Part shown: one piece after another, positions 15,091-20,819 of the stretch | Position numbering within the stretch: position 1 is the first letter of the stretch | How the letters are laid out: each line of letters starts with the position of its first letter | Source of the DNA: Pseudomonadota bacterium | GTDB taxonomy: Bacteria > Pseudomonadota > Gammaproteobacteria > Pseudomonadales > Halieaceae | NCBI GenBank assembly: GCA_030591305.1 | Contig: JAUVBI010000022.1 | Location: 1 to 20,819 of the forward strand | DNA length: 20,819 nt | Reading direction: 5' to 3' | The notes under the pieces: generated by a model | Database searches by the model: none | Seen by the model: the letters and a program-made list of their open reading frames with translations, nothing else | What the model was told of the DNA's origin: nothing | Position numbers and translations under genes: made by a program

Positions 15091-16374
15091 GTGAACATCG
15101 AACAAGCTTCAAGCAGCGAACTCCAGACAGAGTTAGCGGCTCTGCAAAAAAAGTATAGCCAACTGGGAGAATTAGGCCTCAAGCTGGATCTCACTCGCGG
15201 TAAACCAGGCAGAGAGCAACTGGACCTGTCCGATGCCCTGGACGGCATTTTAGACGGGAATTACACTGCATCCAATGGATCTGACGTGCGCAACTACGGC
15301 GGCATTGACGGCCTGCCCGAGGCCAAGCAGCTTTTTAGTTCACTGCTGGGCACCAGCCCCGAACAAACCCTGATCGGCGGCAACAGCAGTCTCACGCTGA
15401 TGTACCACACCCTCGATTTTGCCATGTCCGAGGGGCTGAAAGGCAGCCAGAGCGCCTGGGGTGACAGCGACAACGTAAAATTCTTATGTCCCTCCCCCGG
15501 TTACGATCGCCACTTTGCCATCTGTGAACACCTGGGCATCGAGATGATCACCATACCCATGCTGGACACTGGCCCGGATATGGACGTAGTTGAGGAACGG
15601 GTACGCGAAGATGACGCCATCAAGGGCATGTGGTGCGTGCCCCGATTTTCCAATCCCACCGGCTGTGTTTACAGCATTGATACCGTCAAGCGTATCGCCG
15701 CACTGGGAAAACTGGCGGGTGATAATTTCCTGGTAATGTGGGATAACGCCTATACGGTGCACACGCTAACTGAAACAGCCCCCGTGCTCACCCCCATCAG
15801 TGAGCTGTGTGCAGAACTTGGCACAGCTGACAGCGTTTTTCAGTTTGGCTCCACCTCCAAAATAACCTTTGCCGGCTCCGGTGTGGCATTTTTGAGCAGT
15901 AGCGAGCGAAACCTCAGCGCACTGAAAACGCATCTGGCGTTCCAGACTATCGGGCCGGACAAGGTCAATCAATTGCGCCATGTATGCTTTCTTCAGAATC
16001 TAGAAACTGTTTCCTCCCACATGGCAAGGCACGCCGACATCCTGCAGCCACGTTTTGACAGCGTGTTGAAAACGCTTGAATCTGAACTTGCAGGAACCGG
16101 GCTAGGCAGCTGGGCCCGACCCGAAGGAGGTTACTTTATCTCCTTCGACGCTCGCCCCGGCCTGGCAAAAAAAATTGTACAGTTGGCGGATGATATTGGC
16201 GTTAAGTTGACGCCGGCTGGAGCGACCTACCCCTACGGCAAAGACCCGCAAGATAGTAATATTCGCCTGGCGCCCAGTTTTCCTTGTTTGGAGGATGTTC
16301 AGGCTTGCGTGGATGTGTTTGTGGTTTGTGTGAAACTGGCATCGGTGCAACAGAGGTTGGCTGAGATTATTTGA
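15091..16374 (+). CDS. Aspartate aminotransferase, type Ic (AspT-like, PF12897-type)
   Basis: PLP-dependent aminotransferase of the divergent subgroup first recognised in Corynebacterium AspT. Subgroup text is clear: LKLDLTRGKPGREQLDL, DVRNYGGIDGLPE, LCPSPGYDRHFAICEHLGIEM, DTGPDMDVVEE, KGMWCVPRFSNPTGCVYS and MWDNAYTVHTL. The Schiff-base lysine lies in FGSTSKITFAGSG (Lys257 from this start), with Asn188 in NPTG and Asp218/Tyr221 in WDNAY binding the cofactor. Starts at TTG 15040, ATG 15046, ATG 15070 and GTG 15091 are possible; GTG is preferred because GAGGTG lies about seven bases upstream and the family N-terminus begins here, giving 427 residues. It diverges from lon and converges with the EnvZ-like kinase 19 bases away. 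A second aspartate/aromatic aminotransferase lies at 2720-3907. Confidence 0.88.
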   Translation: MNIEQASSSELQTELAALQKKYSQLGELGLKLDLTRGKPGREQLDLSDALDGILDGNYTASNGSDVRNYGGIDGLPEAKQLFSSLLGTSPEQTLIGGNSSLTLMYHTLDFAMSEGLKGSQSAWGDSDNVKFLCPSPGYDRHFAICEHLGIEMITIPMLDTGPDMDVVEERVREDDAIKGMWCVPRFSNPTGCVYSIDTVKRIAALGKLAGDNFLVMWDNAYTVHTLTETAPVLTPISELCAELGTADSVFQFGSTSKITFAGSGVAFLSSSERNLSALKTHLAFQTIGPDKVNQLRHVCFLQNLETVSSHMARHADILQPRFDSVLKTLESELAGTGLGSWARPEGGYFISFDARPGLAKKIVQLADDIGVKLTPAGATYPYGKDPQDSNIRLAPSFPCLEDVQACVDVFVVCVKLASVQQRLAEII

Positions 16375-16393
16375 GCTGCATCTCGCAAACAAA

Positions 16394-17713
16394 CTAGCCA
16401 GAGTGATCTTTAACGGGAAGAATAAACCGAACTCTTGTCCCTCCCCCTGAACGCGACATTAGCTGCACACGCCATCCGTTACTGTCACAGAGGTGTTGAA
16501 CGATTGCCAGCCCCAGGCCGCTGCCACCCGTAGTGCGGTTGCGTGATTGTTCCAGCCTGTAAAAAGGCTGAAACACTGCATGAGCCTCCCCATCAGGTAT
16601 ACCGGCACCCCGATCCAGGATTTCTATGCATACCTCCATGTCAGTGTGGCTACAACGGAGTTCTACGGCTGAGCCCTCACCGTAGCGAAGCGCATTGTCG
16701 ATTAAATTTGTCAGCACCCGCCGTAAGGCAAGAGTATCCACCGTGCAATAGCAACTACCCTCAGATGAAAATAGCAGTTCGCCCTCTCTTCCAGGCCATG
16801 AATCTACAACAGAGGAAACAAATTCAAACAGATTGATCTTTTCGTGTTCCTGTGGCGATAGCCCACGAGAGAGGTCCATTGTGTCGCTGATAAGCTGGTT
16901 CATCTCGTGCAGGTCTTGTCGAATTCTGGCGACAAGCTGTGCGTCAGATTTTTTTGACAACAACTCCAGGGCCAATTGAATACGCGTTATCGGCGTTCGC
17001 AAGTCATGTGAAATCCCGGCAAACAGGGTAGTTCTCCCCAACAGTAATGCTGCAATCTCAGTGGACATTTTATTGAAATGCTGGATCAGTGCCTGTATTT
17101 CTCTTGGCCCTGTTTCGGTTAGCAGCACCGGTGCCACACCCCTGCCGACACGCGAAGTCGCATCGGACAACCTCGTAATAGGCACGGTGATGCGACGAAC
17201 CAGATAGATGGAGCTCAATAGAACAAGAACTGTGCCCAAGACCAGTATATATAGTATTGCGGTTGGCGGCCTGGCACCCATGCGGTCCGCTGGAAAGCTG
17301 ACCCTGAGAACCCGGCTCGCTATTTCGACATCGACAAAAAACCCACTGTCACCACCCTCTTCCCAGGACATTACCTGAATCGCCTTTCCAGAGAGCCTTA
17401 ACAGCGCACCCTCAAGAAACTGAACGTAGGGCAAATAGCGGGAAGTGAGCCTCGGCGGCCCTGTTGCATGAGTGATTGTCAGCTCATATTTTTCATGCAA
17501 CTCTCGCTCGAAGTCCGGTCTGGTACTGGGAGGCAGTTCTACCCAGGTCTGGGTGGATAATACGATTAAAGAAGCGAAATCATTCGCCGCGCGTTTTGAA
17601 ACAGGAACCAGTACAAAATAGGCGAGGCTGACAGCGGACAGCAGCAAAAATAGCAACAGTGTAATAGTCAGTGTTGCATAGGTTCTGGCAAAAAGGGTAG
17701 TGGGCTGCCGCAT
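16394..17713 (-). CDS. EnvZ-like sensor histidine kinase
   Basis: Membrane histidine kinase of 439 residues. First membrane helix about 10-37, periplasmic domain about 38-149, second helix about 150-172, HAMP (RRITVPITRLSDATSRVGRG onward, 173-225), H-box FAGISHDLRTPITRIQLALEL with phospho-acceptor His236, N-box NLIDNALRYGEG (336-347), D-box DRGAGIPDG (367-375) and G-box GGSGLGLA (396-403). The H-box form ISHDLRTPITRI is the EnvZ type rather than the CpxA type. The periplasmic part (WVELPPSTRPDFERELHEKYEL) also has an EnvZ-family look. The ATG lies 13 bases after the response regulator stop, so the two form an operon. The stimulus is unknown; the divergent redox/export genes suggest an envelope or oxidative cue. 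Confidence 0.9.
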   Translation of the reverse strand: MRQPTTLFARTYATLTITLLLFLLLSAVSLAYFVLVPVSKRAANDFASLIVLSTQTWVELPPSTRPDFERELHEKYELTITHATGPPRLTSRYLPYVQFLEGALLRLSGKAIQVMSWEEGGDSGFFVDVEIASRVLRVSFPADRMGARPPTAILYILVLGTVLVLLSSIYLVRRITVPITRLSDATSRVGRGVAPVLLTETGPREIQALIQHFNKMSTEIAALLLGRTTLFAGISHDLRTPITRIQLALELLSKKSDAQLVARIRQDLHEMNQLISDTMDLSRGLSPQEHEKINLFEFVSSVVDSWPGREGELLFSSEGSCYCTVDTLALRRVLTNLIDNALRYGEGSAVELRCSHTDMEVCIEILDRGAGIPDGEAHAVFQPFYRLEQSRNRTTGGSGLGLAIVQHLCDSNGWRVQLMSRSGGGTRVRFILPVKDHSG

Positions 17714-17726
17714 GACTCAATACGTT

Positions 17727-18428
17727 TTAATTTGGAGAAAAGCGATAGCCTTCGCCCCAAACGGTTTGAATATAGATCGGGGACTTGTGATCTTTTTCAA
17801 TCTTCTGCCGCAGCCGCGTTATACGTACATCAATACTGCGGTCATAGGGTGAGTGATCATGGCCGGACAGCAGGTCAATAAGTGTATCTCGACTCAAGAC
17901 ACGATTGGGGTGTTCATTAAGTACTCTCAGTAAATCGTATTCACCGCTGGTCAGGGAAACATTAGTCCCATTGCGGCTCAACAGTTGGCTTTTCAAGTCG
18001 AGGTTAAAATCCCCAAAAATGCAAACGGTCTTCGTCGAACTCTTCTCCTGTGCAAGATGATTTCGTCTCAGTATCGCCCTCACACGCGCCAATAATTCTC
18101 GGGGATTAAACGGTTTGGGAAGATAGTCATCAGCCCCAACTTCCAGCCCGACTATGCGATCAACCTCGTCACCCCGCGCCGACAACATTAAAATGGGTGT
18201 GTCGTGATCTTTTCGTAAACGCCGCGCAATACTGAGGCCGTCTTCACCTGGCAACATAATATCGAGAATAATAAGGTCCACCGTCTGATCCACGAGGAAT
18301 CGATCCATAGACTGGCCATCAAGCACGCTGGCAACGGCAAAGCCCTCGCCCCCCAGGTACTGCTCCAGTAATTCGCCAATGGCGGCATCGTCATCTACAA
18401 CAAGTATTTTTGCACTCTCGACATTCAT
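17727..18428 (-). CDS. OmpR-like response regulator
   Basis: Regulator of 233 residues from the ATG at 18428. Receiver: LVVDDDAAI with the acidic pocket at 12-14, phospho-acceptor Asp56 in LDIMLPGEDG, switch Ser83 in MLSARG and Lys105 in YLPKPFNPREL. Winged helix: VSLTSGEYDLLRVLNEHPNRVLSR, then YDRSIDVRITRLRQKIE and VWGEGYRFSPN, all OmpR-type. The frame is open to 18497, which would add 23 residues (start MLQNISMYLLACL); the shorter start is preferred because the receiver fold begins at once and this length is normal, although the ribosome site is weak. It is followed after 13 bases by its kinase gene. It faces the Gly-rich protein gene across 192 bases. Confidence 0.9.
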   Translation of the reverse strand: MNVESAKILVVDDDAAIGELLEQYLGGEGFAVASVLDGQSMDRFLVDQTVDLIILDIMLPGEDGLSIARRLRKDHDTPILMLSARGDEVDRIVGLEVGADDYLPKPFNPRELLARVRAILRRNHLAQEKSSTKTVCIFGDFNLDLKSQLLSRNGTNVSLTSGEYDLLRVLNEHPNRVLSRDTLIDLLSGHDHSPYDRSIDVRITRLRQKIEKDHKSPIYIQTVWGEGYRFSPN

Positions 18429-18620
18429 GCTACCAAGCCTAGCAGAAGGAGGGAACGACAGACAAGCGAGAAGATACATTGAAATATTTTGTAACAATGT
18501 AGTGCCATTCTGACATCACCTGGAAACACTTTTTTTGTAAGCTGTGGGTGTAGGTCGCATGTTGCTCGCGATGTACTTGAGTTACCTAAAAGTATCTTGG
18601 GATACAAACAGGAGAATGTC
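18429..18620. other. Divergent regulatory region between the OmpR-like and Gly-rich protein genes
   Basis: A 192-base gap without a supported gene. TTTTGTAA occurs twice in the same orientation (18487-18494 and 18533-18540), 46 bases apart. The first copy lies in ATATTTTGTAACAATG, which resembles the right half of the OmpR box of enteric bacteria (TTTTTGTAACAT). AGGAG at 18610-18614 is the ribosome site of the small gene. I found no strong -10/-35 pair. Confidence 0.4.
18481..18500 (+). promoter_or_regulatory. Candidate OmpR-type binding site
   Basis: The core ATTTTGTAACAA closely resembles the TTTTTGTAACAT core of the E. coli OmpR consensus as I recall it. It lies in the divergent gap beside an OmpR-like regulator gene, about 52 bases before that gene and about 120 before the Gly-rich gene. 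Matched by eye only. Confidence 0.3.
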
Positions 18621-18926
18621 ATGAAAATTGTAAATGCTTTGATTATAGGAACTTCACTTGCGCTATGTACACAGTGGACCCTGGCTGCCGACCCGGTAGA
18701 AACCAGAACGCAAGAGCGTGTTAAGGCCCAGAGTCAAAAACAATTGCACGCGGAAGGTACTGATGCCACCAGGACTCAAAAGAGACAGAGAGATAGCTCG
18801 GGCGAGGGTGGTTATGGTCAGGGCTATGAATCGCGCAACGGCGAGGGGCGAGGTAAAGGCAGCGGTGGCGGACAAGGTGGTGGTGGTGGTGGTGGTGGTG
18901 GAAAACATGGTGGAGGAAGGCGCTAG
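18621..18926 (+). CDS. Small exported Gly/Arg-rich protein of unknown function
   Basis: I do not recognise this 101-residue protein. The signal peptide is about 1-23 (MKIVNALIIGTSLALCTQW, cleavage near TLA-ADP). The mature part is highly charged (KAQSQKQL, TRTQKRQRDS), then turns into a Gly-rich, basic tail: GGYGQGYESRNGEGRGKGSGG, nine glycines in a row, then KHGGGRR. No fold is predicted by eye and it is probably disordered. ATG 18621 has AGGAG six bases upstream; an upstream TTG at 18597 is in frame but would break the signal peptide. It is divergent from the OmpR/EnvZ-like pair and 45 bases before the di-heme enzyme gene, so probably regulated by the former and cotranscribed with the latter. 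The glycines are encoded by a GGT microsatellite. Confidence 0.75.
   Translation: MKIVNALIIGTSLALCTQWTLAADPVETRTQERVKAQSQKQLHAEGTDATRTQKRQRDSSGEGGYGQGYESRNGEGRGKGSGGGQGGGGGGGGGKHGGGRR
18876..18901 (+). repeat. GGT trinucleotide repeat inside the Gly-rich gene
   Basis: Eight GGT units run in frame from 18876 to 18899, followed by GG. They encode eight of nine consecutive glycines. Unit gain or loss would change the glycine count without a frameshift. Confidence 0.9.
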
Positions 18927-18971
18927 ACCTCACAGCACCTGCTTATTTATTTCAGGAATCACAAGGCTATT

Positions 18972-20336
18972 ATGAACAAAAAATTATCACTCGCATCACT
19001 GGGTTTAAGCACTTTTTTGATTTCGACCGTAGTGCAGGGGGCTCATCATCTGCCCGCCCCGGCATCCGACAGTGACTATTACCCGGTAGCCTCTGCAGCT
19101 GAAATCGAACTTGGTAAACTTTTATTCTATGACAAGATTTTAAGCGGCAACAAAAATATTTCCTGTGCCACCTGCCACCACCCCCTGACCGGCACGGGAG
19201 ACGGCCTGGCATTACCCGTAGGAGAAGGTGGAGTAGGACTGGGGCTAACACGCGATACGGGTAGCGGCCAGGATAGCATCCATGAGCGCGTGGCGCGCAA
19301 TGCACCCCCTGTATTTAATCTTGGTGCCAAAGAGTTTGAGATCATGTTTCATGATGGGCGTGTTTTCCCGGATAACCGGCTTCCGTCTGGTTATGACTCC
19401 CCTGCAGGCGATCAATTACCGACAGGTTTGAGCAACTCACTCGCCGTTCAAGCCATGTTCCCCGTTACCTCAGGCGCCGAAATGGCAGGTCAGCCTGGGG
19501 AAAACCAGGTTGCCGATGCCGCCGCAAGTGACCATCTCGGTGGGCCCGGTGGAGTATGGGAACTTCTAGCCCAACGTTTACGAAATATTCCCGACTATGT
19601 CAGCTTGTTCCAGGAAGCTTTCCCGCGACATATTTATTCTGCCGAGGATATTCAGTTCAGCGATGCAGCCAATGCCATTGCCTCCTTTGAAGCGAGTGCC
19701 TGGCGTGCTGACAACAGCCGTTTTGATCAATTTTTGCGCGGCAACCATCAGGCCATCAGCAACCAGGAAAAATGGGGTGCCAGGCTATTTTACGGCAAAG
19801 CCGGGTGCGCACAGTGTCACAGTGGTGTATTCCAGAGCGATCAATCATTCCACGCAACTGCAATGCCACAAATTGGCCCCGGTAAAGGCGATAATTCAGA
19901 AGACTATGATGATGGGCGTGAAGATTTTGGCCGAGAAGCCGTCACAGGGGATATCGAAGATCGTTTCAAATTTCGTACGCCCTCTCTGCGCAATGTGGCG
20001 CTTACTGCTCCCTACGGTCACGCAGGTGCCTATGACTCACTTGAGGCGATAGTACGGCATCAACTGTCACCAGTAGAGAACCTTCTTAGCTATAACGCCG
20101 AACAGCTCTCTCTACCCTCCCGTGATTATCTGGATGAGCAAGACTTGCTTGTCATGAATGATCAATGGCGTGTAGAACAAATAGCAGAACGCAATGAGCT
20201 GAGAAGTGTTCACCTGAACAAACATCAATTTGCAGCACTGATGAGTTTTCTGCACGCATTAACCGACACTGCGTCACTGGACATGCGGCACACAATTCCT
20301 CACTCTGTTCCCAGCCAGCTTCCACTTGCTGAATAG
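18972..20336 (+). CDS. Di-heme cytochrome c peroxidase / MauG-family protein
   Basis: Periplasmic di-heme enzyme of 454 residues. Signal peptide about 1-23 (LGLSTFLISTVVQG). Heme sites: CATCH at 65-69, in SCATCHHPLTGTGDG, and CAQCH at 279-283. The family core TPSLRNVALTAPYGHAGAYDSLEAIV (336-361) follows, then a C-terminal KHQFAALMSFLHALTD. The pair of CxxCH motifs with this core defines bacterial di-heme peroxidases and the MauG group, which oxidise hydrogen peroxide or modify partner proteins. At the spot where classical peroxidases have a methionine ligand and MauG a tyrosine, I read RHQLSP. The segment between the hemes (about 90-270) is longer than in the classical enzyme. It starts 45 bases after the Gly-rich gene, with AAGG about eight bases before the ATG. 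True peroxidase versus protein-modifying activity cannot be decided from sequence. Confidence 0.9.
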   Translation: MNKKLSLASLGLSTFLISTVVQGAHHLPAPASDSDYYPVASAAEIELGKLLFYDKILSGNKNISCATCHHPLTGTGDGLALPVGEGGVGLGLTRDTGSGQDSIHERVARNAPPVFNLGAKEFEIMFHDGRVFPDNRLPSGYDSPAGDQLPTGLSNSLAVQAMFPVTSGAEMAGQPGENQVADAAASDHLGGPGGVWELLAQRLRNIPDYVSLFQEAFPRHIYSAEDIQFSDAANAIASFEASAWRADNSRFDQFLRGNHQAISNQEKWGARLFYGKAGCAQCHSGVFQSDQSFHATAMPQIGPGKGDNSEDYDDGREDFGREAVTGDIEDRFKFRTPSLRNVALTAPYGHAGAYDSLEAIVRHQLSPVENLLSYNAEQLSLPSRDYLDEQDLLVMNDQWRVEQIAERNELRSVHLNKHQFAALMSFLHALTDTASLDMRHTIPHSVPSQLPLAE

Positions 20337-20368
20337 TCATCAGGGGATGATAACTAAGGTAATTTATT

Positions 20369-20819
20369 ATGGTTTCAGTAAAAGTAGATCGATCAATTGG
20401 AATTTGGGTTGTTACAATCGTGGCAACGCTGTTTGGCTTACTGACTATTAAGTCCGGGGGCTCGGTGCTGTTCCTTGATGGCATCGCCCGGGAAAATGCC
20501 GGTAACTACGTACCCTTCGTACTCTGGTTTAATTTTATTGCTGGATTTGCTTATATTTTGGTGGGAATTGGCTTATTTATACAAAAACACTGGGCTATAT
20601 GGCTATCCATTTTTATTGCCGTGACGACACTTATCGTATTTATATTTTTTGGCCTACACATATTTAATGAAGGGCTGTATGAAGTGCGTACGGTTGTGGC
20701 CATGAGCTTACGAACTGTAATCTGGATAGTGATAGCCGTATTTACCTATCATAAAATGGCTGCTAATAAGGGCTGTCCGGGTCCAGATCGAACGTTTCAA
20801 TCAACCAATCGAAGTACAA
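20369..20819 (+). CDS. Four-helix membrane protein of unknown function (partial, runs off the window)
   Basis: Open from ATG 20369 to the window edge without a stop; 150 codons are visible. Four membrane helices are apparent at about 10-27 (IGIWVVTIVATLFGLLTI), 47-71, 74-98 and 108-127, followed by a polar tail (KMAANKGCPGPDRTF). There is a conserved-looking extracytoplasmic or loop segment FLDGIARENAGNY between helices 1 and 2. No heme or metal motif is visible. AAGG lies about ten bases before the ATG. It begins 32 bases after the di-heme enzyme stop and is probably in the same operon, where it could be a membrane anchor or electron-transfer partner. I do not recognise the family. Confidence 0.75.
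   Translation, partial: MVSVKVDRSIGIWVVTIVATLFGLLTIKSGGSVLFLDGIARENAGNYVPFVLWFNFIAGFAYILVGIGLFIQKHWAIWLSIFIAVTTLIVFIFFGLHIFNEGLYEVRTVVAMSLRTVIWIVIAVFTYHKMAANKGCPGPDRTFQSTNRST

Noticed and set aside
18429..18497. 23-residue hydrophobic N-terminal extension of the OmpR-like regulator
   Set aside because: Response regulators are cytosolic and the receiver begins at the downstream ATG; the extension would also occupy the probable regulator site.
18721..18933. His-rich minus-strand open frame (HHVFHHHHHHHH) as a metal-binding protein
   Set aside because: It is only the reverse complement of the GGT repeat in the Gly-rich gene, without a ribosome site or signal of its own.

Overview
The window reads as a chromosomal segment of a gammaproteobacterium with moderate GC content. 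A marine Cellvibrionales/Halieaceae-type bacterium is my best guess. The cmoA-cmoB pair, a Uup-type ABC-F ATPase, PepD, CpxRA- and EnvZ/OmpR-like two-component systems and a COX15-type heme A synthase all fit that group. The taxonomic call is inference from gene content, not a computed placement. Genes are tightly packed: no gap exceeds about 200 bases, and I saw no tRNA, rRNA, CRISPR array, insertion sequence or phage gene.

Layout. 1-536 (-) is the N-terminal part of heme A synthase, cut by the window edge and divergent from uup (702-2600, +). A long inverted repeat (2602-2709) separates uup from a convergent pepD/aminotransferase pair (5384-2720, -). A phosphoribosyltransferase (5509-6084, +) diverges from pepD. 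It is followed by a perfect CRP-type site, a possible 61-codon gene and then cmoA-cmoB (6555-8260), which share a 4-base overlap. Convergent to cmoB is scoB-scoA (9650-8281, -), a 3-oxoacid CoA-transferase. Upstream of it lie two palindromes and a previously easy-to-miss 33-codon ORF directly behind a CpxRA-like operon (11914-9835, -). That operon diverges from a CpxP/Spy-like periplasmic gene (12115-12570, +), whose stop codon is nested with the stop of the convergent lon gene (14987-12567, -). Divergent from lon is a type Ic aspartate aminotransferase (15091-16374, +). It converges on a second two-component operon, OmpR/EnvZ-like (18428-16394, -). That operon in turn diverges from a cluster of a secreted Gly/Arg-rich small protein (18621-18926), a di-heme cytochrome c peroxidase/MauG-family protein (18972-20336) and a four-helix membrane protein truncated by the window end (20369 onward).

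How the parts work together. Two regulatory modules have the same architecture: response regulator plus kinase on the minus strand, with a small exported basic protein divergent from them. The first is a recognisable envelope-stress (Cpx-like) module sitting next to lon. The second is less familiar: an EnvZ/OmpR-like pair facing a Gly-rich exported protein, a periplasmic di-heme enzyme and a membrane protein. It is the best candidate in this window for an undescribed system. The remaining genes are core metabolism: tRNA wobble uridine modification (cmoAB), peptide and amino acid turnover (pepD, two aminotransferases), ketone-body/acetoacetate use (scoAB), purine salvage-like PRTase and respiratory heme biosynthesis.
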